DNA of 58,494 nucleotides from Candidatus Viridilinea mediisalina (GTDB taxonomy: Bacteria; Chloroflexota; Chloroflexia; Chloroflexales; Chloroflexaceae), in the NCBI RefSeq assembly GCF_002532535.1, contig NZ_NQWI01000024.1, positions 1-58,494 of the forward strand. The letters are read 5' to 3'. Made by a program: the position numbers and the translations under genes. This document shows positions 49,478 to 58,453 of the stretch, piece by piece. A model generated the notes under the pieces. The model worked only from the letters and a program-made list of their open reading frames with translations, was not told the origin of the DNA and made no database searches. Position 1 is the stretch's first letter, and each line of letters begins with the position of its first letter.

Positions 49478-52400
49478 GTGTCGTTGCTTGAACTCCCGCT
49501 GGAGCTACCGCAACTGGGGCAGTTGGTGTATCTGCGGGCGCGGACGTGGCTTGTCGATCAGGTGGTGCCGCCGGCACTGCCTGGTCAGACCTGTCGCGTG
49601 CGCTTGGCCTGCGCCGATGATGATGCCCAGGGTTTGACGCTTGAGGTCTTGTGGGATTGTGAGCTGGATCGCCAGATTCTGCGCGCTGAGGGGTGGCACG
49701 ACCTGGCGCAACGTGGTTTTGATCCGCCGTTGCGTTTTGCGGCGTTTCTGCATACGCTGCGCTGGAGTTGTGTGACGGCAACCGATCCGACGCTCTTTCA
49801 GGCGCCTTTTCGGGCGGGAATTCGTATTGATGCCTATCAGATGGAGCCGCTGCGTAAGGCGTTGCGGCTGCCACGGGTGAATCTCTTTATCGCCGATGAT
49901 ACCGGCCTGGGCAAGACGATTGAGGCGGGCTTGATTGTGCGTGAGTTGCTGCTGCGTAAGAAGGTGCGTACGGTGGTGGTGGCGGCGCCGCCCTCGGTGT
50001 TGGAGCAGTGGCAGGCGGAGTTGGAGGAGCGTTTTGGCCTCATCTTTGTGCTGCTCGACCGCGCCTATCTGGCGCGCATGCGCCGCGAGCGTGGCTTTGG
50101 CGTGAATCCGTGGCGTACCCATAGCCGCTTTCTCGTGTCGCACCATTTGTTGGCCGATCCCACCTACGCGGACCCGCTGCGTGAGTGGCTGGGCAGTCTG
50201 CTGCCGGGCAGTCTGCTGGTGCTCGATGAGGCGCACCATGCGGCACCCGCTTCCGGTGGGCGCTATGGGATTGAGTCGGGTTTTACCAAGGCGGTGCGCG
50301 ATCTGGCTGGGCGCTTTGAGCATCGCCTCTTTCTCTCGGCGACGCCGCACAATGGCCATTCCAATAGCTTTGCGACGCTGCTGGAGTTGCTCGATCCGCT
50401 GCGCTTTACCCGCGGGGTGAAGGTGAGTGGCAAGCATGCCCTGGATGAGGTGATGGTGCGGCGGCTCAAGGAGGATATTCGGGCGGTGCAGGGCGGTTTT
50501 CCGCTTCGGCGTGTTGAACGGATTGTGCTGGATAATCTGCCCGCCAATGCGCCGGAGTTGCGCCTGTCGCAGTTGCTCGATGCCTACCGTACGCTGCGCG
50601 AGCAGCGTTTTGCCCTGGCACCGCGCCGCGCGCAGGTGGCCGCCAGTCTGCTGACGGTGGGCTTGCAGCAGCGGCTACTCTCTTCGCTTGAGGCGTTTGC
50701 GCGGAGCCTCAAGGTGCATCGGGCGACGGTCGAACGCGAGTGGGCCGCGCAAGAGCGCAAAGAGGCGCAAGAGAGCGGCGTTGCCTTCGCCCCGATCCCA
50801 CAACGTGGGAGAGGCGGTGCCATGCCCTTCGACAAGCTCAGGGGCCGCTTGTCGAAGGGGGTAGGGGGTGAGGGCCATCCCGGGCTGCCCACGAGCCTCT
50901 CTGCAAGCGAGGAGCCGGGGGGTGAGGGCCAACTCTTCACCCAGCCGCCCGATGCCGATGATGAGCGTAGTCAGTGGAGTGCGGCTGAGGATGAGGCGGC
51001 GGAGGCGGCGGAGATTGCCGAGGTGACGGCGACGAGTGAGGCGGCGCTGCCCCGTTCGCTACAGGATGCCGCGTTGCTCCAGCAGGAGCGGCAGTTGCTG
51101 GATGAGATGGCCCAGCTTGCTGAACAGTATCGTACGCTGCCTGATGCGAAGACGACCTATTTGATCGATTGGATTCGTGCGAACCTTTGCCCCGACCTGC
51201 CCCCCTTTGGTATGCCGGTGAGTGGCCCCGCGCCGCGCTGGAATGAGCGCCGTGTCCTGATCTTCACCGAGAATCGTGAGGGGACGAAGCGTTTTCTTTT
51301 CAATCTGCTCTCGCAGGCGATTGAGGGGAGTGAGCGGGCGGCGGAGCGCATTGAGGTGATTGATGGTTTGACCAGTAGTACGCGCCGTCAGGAGATTCAG
51401 CGCCGCTTCAATAGCCCTCCCGCCCTCGATCCGCTCCGTATTCTGTTGGCGACCGACGCCGCCCGCGAGGGGCTCAATTTTCAGGCCCATTGTGCCGATC
51501 TCTTCCACTTCGATCTGCCCTGGAATCCGGGGCGCATTGAGCAGCGTAATGGGCGGATTGACCGTAAGCTTCAGCCGGAACCTGAGGTGCGCTGCCACTA
51601 TTTTGTGCTGCCGCAGCGCGCCGAGGATCGGGTGCTGGAGGTGTTGGTCCGCAAGACGGAGACGATTAAGCGTGAGTTGGGCAGCCTCGCGCAGGTGATT
51701 GATGATGATGTTGAACGACGGCTCCGTCAGGGCATTCGCCATCGTGAGGTGGCGACGCTGCTGGATGAGTTGGCGCAGGTCAGTCTGGGGCCGCAACAGA
51801 TGCAGCGGGTTGCTGATGAATTGGAGGCGGCGCGCGAACGCGAGCAGGATCTGCTTGCACAGGTGAGCCGTTGCCAGTCGCTCTTGGCCAAGTCGCAGGC
51901 GTGGACCGGCTTTGATGAGCTGGCGTTTCGCCAGACGCTCTCGTCGGCACTTGAGTTGCTCGGTGCTCCGCCGCTTCAGCCAACACAGGCGGTGCATGGT
52001 CAACCAGCGTGGCAGATGCCGGCGCTGCACGAACGGGCCGCCGCCGATCCGAGTTGGCATGCGACGCTCGATACGCTGCGGGTGCCGCGCACGGCCAAGC
52101 AGAGTGTGACCGAGTGGCGGCGTGAAGCGCCGCTCCGTCCGGTGGTCTTTGCCGATGCCGGGCTGCTCAGCGATGCGACGGTGCATCTCCATCTGGAGCA
52201 TCGGGTGGTGCAGCGCCTCTTGGCCCGTTTTCGCGCCCAGGGCTTTAGTGAGGAGCTATCGCGGGCCTGCCTCTTGCTCGCGAGTGACACGATTCCACGG
52301 GTGCTGCTGCTGGGCCGTTTGGCGCTCTACGGCCAAGGGGCGGAGCGGCTGCACGAGGAGTTGGTGATGGTGACGGCGCGTTGGATTGATCCGACGCAGC

Positions 52401-52903
52401 GCAGGGGGCCGTTGAGCGCCTATGGACGTGATGGCGAGGAGCGTACCTTGGCGGTACTAGATGCTGCGCTGCAACAGGTGGCGCAGCAGCAGCCGAGCCC
52501 GGTGACGCAGCAGCGCCTCTTGGCTAGTGCCGCCCGTGATGTCGCCGATCTGCTGCCGCTCTTGCTGCCCCGTGCGACCCAGGCTGCCGCTGCGGCGGTC
52601 GAGAAGTTGCGGCAACGCGGCGAGCAGGAGGCGCACGATCTCCAGCGCACCATTGAACAACAGGCGCGCCGCGTGCGTACGCAGCTTGAACGTAGCCAGA
52701 CGGAGTATCAGCAGCTTACGCTCGCCTTCGACAAAGAGGAGAAGCGCCAGTTTGAGCTGGATCAGCGGGCGTGGGCGCAGCGCCTCGCCTCGTTTGAACA
52801 GGACCTAGCGCACGAGCCGCAGCGCGTGCGCGCCTTCTATGAGGTGCGGGCGCAGCGCATCGAGCCGGTTGGCTTGGTCTATTTGTGGCCGGAGACGAAT
52901 TGA
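49478..52903 (+). CDS. SNF2-family helicase, DrmD-like
   Basis: A 1141-residue superfamily-2 helicase. Walker A is DDTGLGKTIEAG (K146), the DEAH-type box is LDEAHHA (Asp250), motif III is LSATPHNG, and the C-terminal half has ATDAAREGLNFQ and NPGRIEQRNGRIDRK. A long coiled coil (about 1030-1110) ends the protein. The size and the downstream large methylase match DrmD of class 1 DISARM; other SNF2 restriction helicases are also possible. GTG start with AAGGAG upstream. Residues about 435-475 are low complexity and derive from intergenic palindromes inserted in frame. Confidence 0.9.
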   Translation: MSLLELPLELPQLGQLVYLRARTWLVDQVVPPALPGQTCRVRLACADDDAQGLTLEVLWDCELDRQILRAEGWHDLAQRGFDPPLRFAAFLHTLRWSCVTATDPTLFQAPFRAGIRIDAYQMEPLRKALRLPRVNLFIADDTGLGKTIEAGLIVRELLLRKKVRTVVVAAPPSVLEQWQAELEERFGLIFVLLDRAYLARMRRERGFGVNPWRTHSRFLVSHHLLADPTYADPLREWLGSLLPGSLLVLDEAHHAAPASGGRYGIESGFTKAVRDLAGRFEHRLFLSATPHNGHSNSFATLLELLDPLRFTRGVKVSGKHALDEVMVRRLKEDIRAVQGGFPLRRVERIVLDNLPANAPELRLSQLLDAYRTLREQRFALAPRRAQVAASLLTVGLQQRLLSSLEAFARSLKVHRATVEREWAAQERKEAQESGVAFAPIPQRGRGGAMPFDKLRGRLSKGVGGEGHPGLPTSLSASEEPGGEGQLFTQPPDADDERSQWSAAEDEAAEAAEIAEVTATSEAALPRSLQDAALLQQERQLLDEMAQLAEQYRTLPDAKTTYLIDWIRANLCPDLPPFGMPVSGPAPRWNERRVLIFTENREGTKRFLFNLLSQAIEGSERAAERIEVIDGLTSSTRRQEIQRRFNSPPALDPLRILLATDAAREGLNFQAHCADLFHFDLPWNPGRIEQRNGRIDRKLQPEPEVRCHYFVLPQRAEDRVLEVLVRKTETIKRELGSLAQVIDDDVERRLRQGIRHREVATLLDELAQVSLGPQQMQRVADELEAAREREQDLLAQVSRCQSLLAKSQAWTGFDELAFRQTLSSALELLGAPPLQPTQAVHGQPAWQMPALHERAAADPSWHATLDTLRVPRTAKQSVTEWRREAPLRPVVFADAGLLSDATVHLHLEHRVVQRLLARFRAQGFSEELSRACLLLASDTIPRVLLLGRLALYGQGAERLHEELVMVTARWIDPTQRRGPLSAYGRDGEERTLAVLDAALQQVAQQQPSPVTQQRLLASAARDVADLLPLLLPRATQAAAAAVEKLRQRGEQEAHDLQRTIEQQARRVRTQLERSQTEYQQLTLAFDKEEKRQFELDQRAWAQRLASFEQDLAHEPQRVRAFYEVRAQRIEPVGLVYLWPETN
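50781..50885. repeat. Nested palindromic repeats inside the SNF2 coding sequence
   Basis: CCTTCGCCCCGATCCCACAACGTGGGAGAGG...TAGGGGGTGAGGGCC matches the intergenic element at 28923-28971. It is interrupted by a CCCTTCGACAAGCTCAGGGG...CTTGTCGAAGGG palindrome. The reading frame stays open. Confidence 0.85.
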
Positions 52904-52926
52904 GGGGGGGGGAAAGGAATGGTGTC

Positions 52927-53325
52927 ATGAGTAGTATCTCAATCGAACTATCTACCGAGCAGCTTCTACAGGCGGTCGAACGCTTGTCTGCCCAAGAACT
53001 GGCTGCTTTTGCTGCGCGCGTCAATGCGCTACACGAACAACGTGTTACACGACGCTTAGATCAAACTGAGACGAATCTGCTGCTTCGGATCAACCGCCCA
53101 TCTCTTACACCAGAAGAGCAGTCCCGTTTTGATCATTTGGTGGCTAGACGCCAGAACGAGACTATTAGTGTTGATGAATTGCAAGAACTTATTGCACTTA
53201 CCAATAAGGCAGAAGCTTCTGATGTGGTGCGCCTACAAGCGATCCAGAGCCTAGCCCAGTTGCGTAGTACGAGCGTTCAGGCGCTGATGGCTACGCTGGG
53301 GATCAAAGCGCCTCGTTATGGTTAA
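52927..53325 (+). CDS. Small protein coupled to HNH nuclease
   Basis: A 132-residue, mostly helical, soluble protein (MSSISIELSTEQLLQAVERLSAQELAAF...). I know of similar small proteins directly upstream of HNH nucleases in cyanobacteria and Chloroflexota, but no function is established. The start at 52927 has AAGGAA upstream; a longer frame to 52885 overlaps the SNF2 gene. Its end overlaps the HNH start by 8 bp, so the pair is translationally coupled. It is more AT-rich than the genes on both sides. Confidence 0.75.
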   Translation: MSSISIELSTEQLLQAVERLSAQELAAFAARVNALHEQRVTRRLDQTETNLLLRINRPSLTPEEQSRFDHLVARRQNETISVDELQELIALTNKAEASDVVRLQAIQSLAQLRSTSVQALMATLGIKAPRYG

Positions 53326-53755
53326 ATCCCCTCGTATTAGTGAAATCGTTCGCAGGCAGGTGGCAGCACGCGCTGGTGAGCGTTGTGAATATTGCCTGAG
53401 TCCGGCGCACTATGCCACGCAACGCTTTTCTATTGAACATATCATTCCACGCGCAAAAGGAGGAACACAGAGCCTAGACAATCTTGCTCTGGCATGTCAG
53501 GGCTGCAATAACTATAAGTACGACCGTGTGGAAGCAGTTGATGCCCTCAGTGGTGAACTGGTTCCTCTCTACAATCCGCGCCGTGATCATTGGCATGAGC
53601 ATTTTGCTTGGAGTGCTGATGGACTCTTGATCATTGGCCTTACGCCAACTGGTCGTGTAACGGTAGATACGCTTGACCTCAATCGCTCCGGTGTGGTCAA
53701 TCTGCGTACCCTGATCAACGCGTTCTATGCCCATCCTCCCAACATGGATGAGTAG
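53318..53755 (+). CDS. HNH endonuclease
   Basis: A 145-residue HNH nuclease. The Zn-binding CEYC, the catalytic EHIIPRAKGG, the second H/N of the beta-beta-alpha-metal finger (SLDNLALAC) and CQGCNNYK are all present. The C-terminal part (WHEHFAW...VVNLR) is typical of the IscB-less stand-alone HNH group. It starts inside the upstream small gene. It may be the cutting partner of the flanking helicase and methylase or an independent two-gene module that has inserted there. Confidence 0.88.
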   Translation: MVKSPRISEIVRRQVAARAGERCEYCLSPAHYATQRFSIEHIIPRAKGGTQSLDNLALACQGCNNYKYDRVEAVDALSGELVPLYNPRRDHWHEHFAWSADGLLIIGLTPTGRVTVDTLDLNRSGVVNLRTLINAFYAHPPNMDE

Positions 53756-53828
53756 TTTCAGAACGAAATAGCTATACTTTCACCTCTCTCTGCGCTCTTT
53801 TGCGACACTAGCCTAGCGGATCTTCCCT

Positions 53829-56800
53829 ATGCTCAACTCTGCGCTTGCTGCTCACCTGGAATGGCTCGGTTTTCTCCGCCCGACGGGGTTGGTCGTTTCG
53901 GCGCCGGCTCTGGTGCGCGCCGGGGCGCTCTTGCCGCAGCATGATATTGCTGGTCAGCGGCTCTTGTTGGCCTGCTGTGATCCCGCTGCGCCGGAGGGGC
54001 AGCCGCGCCTTGCCGATTTCTTTCAGTTTGCCCGTGAGGTGCTGGGCTGGAGTTTTGTCGCCCAGGGTTATGCTGGCAGCGCTGTCGCTGATGCCCCGCT
54101 GCCGCCGGAGCTGCAGGTGACGCTGCTGGAGTATGGTGAGACGCTCGCTCCCGATCTGGCGGTGCGCGAGCGCGATCCTGCGCCTGGTGCCCCGCCATGG
54201 CAGTTGTTGGTGCTGCTCTTGCCGCCTGGTCAGGATTTGGATCAGGTGGCGGCTGGCGCTGGTCAGTTGCCCGCTTCGCCCCACGGGCGTATGGAGCGGC
54301 TGCTGCGTCAGACCGGCGTGGGCGCTGGGTTGCTCTGCAATGGTACGACGCTGCGCCTCGTCTCGGCGCCGCGTGGCGAGAGTTCCGGCTGGCTCGATTT
54401 TCGTCTGGCGGAGATGGTGCAGACCGCCGGTAGGCCGCTGGTGGCGGCGCTGCGTCTGCTGCTCAGTGAGCAGCGGCTGCTGGCGCTGCCGCGTGCCGAA
54501 CGGCTGGCGGCGCTGCTTGAGGAGAGCCGGAAGTTTCAGAATGAGGTGAGTGAGCGCCTCGCCGAGCAGGTGCTGCACGCCCTCTATGCGCTGGTGCGTG
54601 GCTTCCAGACGGCCCACGCCGAATCGAATGGTACGCTGCTGCGTGAGGTGCTGCGCGATGATCCCGATCTCGTCTATCGCGGGCTGCTGACGGTGGTGCT
54701 GCGTCTCGTCTTTCTGCGCTATGCCGAGGAGCGCGATCTGCTGCCCGCTGATGAGACCTTTCTGCGGAGCTATGGCCTGGCCGCGCTCTATGAGCGGCTG
54801 CGTGAGGATGCCGCGCTCTATCCCGATACGATGGATCAGCGTTTTGGCGCGTGGGCCCAGGTGGTGATGCTCTTTCGGATGATCTACGATGGCGTTGAGG
54901 CGGGCGATTTGCGCCTGCCACGCCGCCACGGTGTCCTCTTCGATCCCGACCGCTTCCCCTTTTTGGAGGGGCGCACGAGTAGTCTGCCGCGTCAGCAGCA
55001 GCAGCGCCTCGTGCCGCCACGCGTGCCCGATGGGGTGGTGCTGCTGGCGCTCGAGAAGTTGCTGCTCCTCGATGGCGAGCGTATCTCCTACCGGGCGCTC
55101 GATGTCGAACAGCTTGGCTCGGTCTATGAGACGATGATGGGCTTTCGCCTCGAGACGGCGCGTGGGCAGTCGCTGGCCATCCGCGCCGCGAAGCGCAGCG
55201 GCGCGCCGACGACGATCAATCTGGAGGAGTTGCTCCAGACGCCGCCCGCCCAGCGCCTCCGTTGGCTCCAGAGCGCGACGGAGCGCAAGGTGGCTGAGGG
55301 GGTGGCGAAGAGCGTGCAGGCGGCGCAGACGATTGCCGATCTGCATGCGGCGCTGCTGCCGCTAGTTGATCAGGCGGCCACCCCCGATCTCGTACCGCCC
55401 GGTGGCCTGGTGCTTCAGCCGAGCGCCGAGCGGCGGCGCTCCGGTTCGCACTATACGCCGCGTGCGCTGACCGAGCCGATTGTCCGCACGACGCTTGCGC
55501 CGCTGCTCGAACGGCTCCACACGGCTGATGGCCGCCCGCCGCGCCCGGCGCAGATCCTCGAACTCAAGCTCTGCGACCCGGCGATGGGTTCGGGCGCCTT
55601 TCTCGTCGAGGCGTGCCGCCAGTTGGCCGAGGCGCTGCTCGCGGCCTGGCATGCCCACGCCGCCCGCCCGCCGCTGGCCGCCCACGACGATGAACTGCTC
55701 CTGGCGCGGCGGCTGGTGGCGCAGCGCTGCCTCTACGGCGTTGACAAGAATCCCGTTGCGGTAGACTTGGCCAAGGTCTCGCTCTGGCTGGTGACGCTCG
55801 CCAAAGAGGAGCCCTTCACCTTTGTGGACCACGCGCTGCGCCACGGCGATTCGCTCGTCGGCTTGCAGCAGGCGCAGATCGAGCGCTTCCATTGGCAGAC
55901 GGGCGGCGCGGCGCTGCAAGACGACTTCTACACCAGCACGATCCGCAGCCAGGTGCAGCAGGCGGCAGAGCTACGCAGCCAGATCCGCCACGCCACCGCA
56001 GCGCAGAGCGACGTGGCGCTGCATACGCTCTGGGGCGCGGCGCAAGACGCCCTGAGCCGCGTGCGGCTCTATGGCGACCTAGTGCTGGCCGCCTTCTTCG
56101 CGGGCAGCAAGCCCAAAGAGCGCGAAGCGCAGCGCCTCGCCTACGCCGAGGATGTGCGCGCCGAACGGAGCGCAGCGCACCAGGCCCGCCTTGAGGAGTG
56201 GCGCCACGCCGACCTGCCGCTCGTCCCCTTCCACTGGGAGATTGAGTTCCCCGAGGTCTTTCAGCGCGCCAACGCGGGCTTTGATGCTGTGATGGGCAAT
56301 CCGCCGTTTGCGGGCAGTGTTGCGATTGTAGAAGCCAATCTGAATGGATACACCGAATGGCTGCGAGAAATTCACCCTGAAAGCGGTGGCAAATGTGATC
56401 TGGTGGCCCACTTCTTCCGGCGCGGCTTCAACCTGATTCGTCAGGAGGGCGCGTTGGGGCTGATTGCGACCAATACGATTGCCCAGGGCGATACACGCAA
56501 CAGCGGTCTGCGCTGGATCTGCGAGCATGGCGGCACAATCTACCGAGCTGATCGCCGACTCAAATGGCCTGGCATGGCAGCAGTGATTGTGAGTGTTATC
56601 CATATTGCCAAGGGCGCTGCTCTCATGCCGCCAATGCTTGATCATCGGCAGGTTGAGCGGATTACGGCATTTCTTTTTCATACCGGGGAGCATAGTGATC
56701 CTAAACCGCTACAGGCAAATCGCCTCAAGAGTTTCAATGGCACAAAGGTGGATGGCGTTGGCTTTCTCTTCAACGATACCGATAGAGCAGAGGTCTCTAC

Positions 56801-57785
56801 GCCAATTGCAGAGATGCATCGGTTGATTGCAGAGAATCCCGACAATAGCAAGGTCATCTTTCCGTACATCGGGGGTGAAGAGATTAACACGAGTCCTAGC
56901 CACAGCCATCACCGCTATGTGATCAACTTTGGTGAGCGTAGTGAAGAGGAGTGCCGTACCAATTGGCCCGATTTGATGAAGATTGTAGATACAAAGGTAA
57001 AATCTCTGCGTCTGGCATCAGCAGCTTCGAGTAAGTCTAATTATAGTAGTGCTGCACAGATCTATTGGCGTTTTGCAAGACATTCAAAAGATTTATATGC
57101 AGCTATTGAAGGGATGCATCGGGTTTTAGCATGTTCTCGTGTTAGCCAACATATCTCCTTTGTTTTCTTGAGCACAGGATTAGTTTATTCTGATGCTACA
57201 GTCATCTTCCCCCTCACCACCTACGCCGCCTTCTGCGCCCTCCAGTCGCACACCCACGAAATCTGGGCACGCTTCTTCGCCTCATCGCTCGGCGACGGAC
57301 TGCGCTACACCCCCTCCGACTGCTTCGAGACCTTCCCCTTCCCGCAGGGCTGGGAGGCGCATGCGGGGTTAGAGGCGGCGGGCCAGGCCTACTACGAATA
57401 TCGGGCGGCGCTGATGGTCGAGCGCAACGAAGGGCTAACCAAAACCTACAACCGCTTCCACGACCCGTATGAGCAGGAGGGAGCAATTGTGCGGCTACGC
57501 GAACTCCACAGCGCGATGGATCGGGCGGTGCTGGCGGCCTATGGCTGGGACGATCTCGCAACGGAGTGCGAATTTCTGTTGGACTACGCGATTGACGAAG
57601 AGAGTTGGGGCAGCAAAAAGAAGCCCTACCGCTACCGTTGGCCCGACGCGGTACGCGACGAAGTCTTGGCGCGGCTACTGGAGTTGAACGCAGTGCGAGC
57701 GGCGCAGGAGGCGCTGGCGGGGATGGGGAAGCGCAAAGGGAAGGGGCGGAGCAAAGAGGGCATGCGCGACATGTTTGAGGGCTAG
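53829..57785 (+). CDS. Large N6-adenine DNA methylase, Eco57I/DrmMI-like
   Basis: A 1318-residue protein. The N-terminal 500 residues have the composition of a type IIG/PglX-like specificity and nuclease-like region, without a clear PD-(D/E)XK motif. The SAM-binding motif I is DPAMGSGAF (583-591) and the catalytic motif IV is NPPF (824-827). A target-recognition region follows (about 830-1125), then a conserved tail (KKKPYRYRWP..VRDEVLARLLELN) seen in DISARM-class methylases. Residues about 830-1120 are encoded by much more AT-rich DNA than the rest, suggesting a swapped recognition domain. It protects host DNA or marks it for the helicase. Confidence 0.9.
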   Translation: MLNSALAAHLEWLGFLRPTGLVVSAPALVRAGALLPQHDIAGQRLLLACCDPAAPEGQPRLADFFQFAREVLGWSFVAQGYAGSAVADAPLPPELQVTLLEYGETLAPDLAVRERDPAPGAPPWQLLVLLLPPGQDLDQVAAGAGQLPASPHGRMERLLRQTGVGAGLLCNGTTLRLVSAPRGESSGWLDFRLAEMVQTAGRPLVAALRLLLSEQRLLALPRAERLAALLEESRKFQNEVSERLAEQVLHALYALVRGFQTAHAESNGTLLREVLRDDPDLVYRGLLTVVLRLVFLRYAEERDLLPADETFLRSYGLAALYERLREDAALYPDTMDQRFGAWAQVVMLFRMIYDGVEAGDLRLPRRHGVLFDPDRFPFLEGRTSSLPRQQQQRLVPPRVPDGVVLLALEKLLLLDGERISYRALDVEQLGSVYETMMGFRLETARGQSLAIRAAKRSGAPTTINLEELLQTPPAQRLRWLQSATERKVAEGVAKSVQAAQTIADLHAALLPLVDQAATPDLVPPGGLVLQPSAERRRSGSHYTPRALTEPIVRTTLAPLLERLHTADGRPPRPAQILELKLCDPAMGSGAFLVEACRQLAEALLAAWHAHAARPPLAAHDDELLLARRLVAQRCLYGVDKNPVAVDLAKVSLWLVTLAKEEPFTFVDHALRHGDSLVGLQQAQIERFHWQTGGAALQDDFYTSTIRSQVQQAAELRSQIRHATAAQSDVALHTLWGAAQDALSRVRLYGDLVLAAFFAGSKPKEREAQRLAYAEDVRAERSAAHQARLEEWRHADLPLVPFHWEIEFPEVFQRANAGFDAVMGNPPFAGSVAIVEANLNGYTEWLREIHPESGGKCDLVAHFFRRGFNLIRQEGALGLIATNTIAQGDTRNSGLRWICEHGGTIYRADRRLKWPGMAAVIVSVIHIAKGAALMPPMLDHRQVERITAFLFHTGEHSDPKPLQANRLKSFNGTKVDGVGFLFNDTDRAEVSTPIAEMHRLIAENPDNSKVIFPYIGGEEINTSPSHSHHRYVINFGERSEEECRTNWPDLMKIVDTKVKSLRLASAASSKSNYSSAAQIYWRFARHSKDLYAAIEGMHRVLACSRVSQHISFVFLSTGLVYSDATVIFPLTTYAAFCALQSHTHEIWARFFASSLGDGLRYTPSDCFETFPFPQGWEAHAGLEAAGQAYYEYRAALMVERNEGLTKTYNRFHDPYEQEGAIVRLRELHSAMDRAVLAAYGWDDLATECEFLLDYAIDEESWGSKKKPYRYRWPDAVRDEVLARLLELNAVRAAQEALAGMGKRKGKGRSKEGMRDMFEG

Positions 57786-57834
57786 GGGCAATACCTTGCA
57801 CATAAGCTCGCGCAAAGGCGCAAAGGCGCAAAGT

Positions 57835-57888
57835 GTAGTGCCGACGTTAGTCGGCTGAGGTCTTTGGCAGCGATGGGAAGCCGACTAA
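57835..57888. repeat. Truncated palindromic element H
   Basis: GTAGTGCCGAC...TTAGTCGGCT, AGGTCTTTGGCAGCGATGGG and AAGCCGACTAAGG. It matches the outer parts of 57943-58110 but lacks the last arm. Confidence 0.75.
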
Positions 57889-57942
57889 GGGAAGCGGATG
57901 TTGTTCATTGCCCCATTGTTTTGTCATCCTGAGAGACCGTAG

Positions 57943-58110
57943 GTAGTGCCGACTTATGGTGTTCCAGTAAATAATCCGCTAACCAGACCTCGCAGATCTG
58001 GCATATCTATCAGGTCTAGCCCGTGCCGCGACACCGGATTAATTTCTGGAAGACCATTAGTCGGCTTAGGTCTTTGGCAGCGATGGGAAGCCGACTAAAG
58101 TCGGCACTAC
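57943..58110. repeat. Palindromic element H interrupted by D core (copy 2, inverted)
   Basis: Outer arms GTAGTGCCGACTT (57943-57955) and GTCGGCACTAC (58100-58110) belong to H. The 102-bp core 57956-58057 is the reverse complement of 14-115, with few mismatches, and ends in ATGGTGTTCCAG and CTGGAAGACCAT. Confidence 0.85.
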
Positions 58111-58174
58111 GATGCCCGCCCATGGACTATTCAGCATGAGAGGCTGCTGGGATACGTAACAATTTCTGCTTCGC

Positions 58175-58453
58175 TTACGCATGCTCCTGAAGCCATGCCT
58201 GCAGATCTGCGCTGGTCGTAAAGTCAAGCAGGGCTTCACTCAGGCTGAGGAGGAGCGATGGCGAGAGTGCTACAACCTGCGCTTCAAGCGCATCACTCAA
58301 CGGGCCAACCTTGCGCTTGAGGAGGCGTAGCACTAACTGCTGCTGACCCTCGGCGTGGCCCTTGGCGTGGCCCTTGGCGTGACCATCAGCGTGGCCATCA
58401 GCGTGGCCCCGGAGGTAGCCTTCCTTCTCAAGACCAATCATCGGTAAGCTCAT
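58175..58453 (-). CDS. Stand-alone DUF4351 protein
   Basis: A 92-residue protein equal to the C-terminal DUF4351 part of Rpn/PD-(D/E)XK-type transposase-like proteins: a short lead, then GHADGHADGHAKGHAKGHAEG repeats, then LLKRKVGPLSDALEAQVVALSPSLLLSLSEALLDFTTSADLQAWL. The start at 58453 is fixed by AGGAGGAG, so the nuclease domain is truly absent, not cut by the window end. It may be a remnant or a regulator. The 12-bp DNA repeats explain the GHAD/GHAK run. Confidence 0.8.
   Translation of the reverse strand: MSLPMIGLEKEGYLRGHADGHADGHAKGHAKGHAEGQQQLVLRLLKRKVGPLSDALEAQVVALSPSLLLSLSEALLDFTTSADLQAWLQEHA

Larger units (their letters stand above)
57786..58174. other. Repeat-filled gap at the end of the defence-like operon
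   Basis: No gene is visible. It has three GCGCAAAG octamers (57810-57833), a truncated H palindrome (57835-57888) and the H element carrying inverted D core (57943-58110). Confidence 0.7.

Noticed and set aside
51059-52201. 380-residue minus-strand ORF opposite the SNF2 gene
   Set aside because: Antisense shadow of the helicase C-terminal domain; no known motifs.
53808-55346. 512-residue ORF on the minus strand opposite the methylase
   Set aside because: It is an antisense shadow of a GC-rich gene with well-supported methylase motifs on the plus strand. The composition (His, Arg, Gln runs) is typical of a shadow frame.
49478-57785. Complete DISARM or BREX locus
   Set aside because: drmA, drmB, drmC, brxC, pglZ and brxL are all absent from the window.
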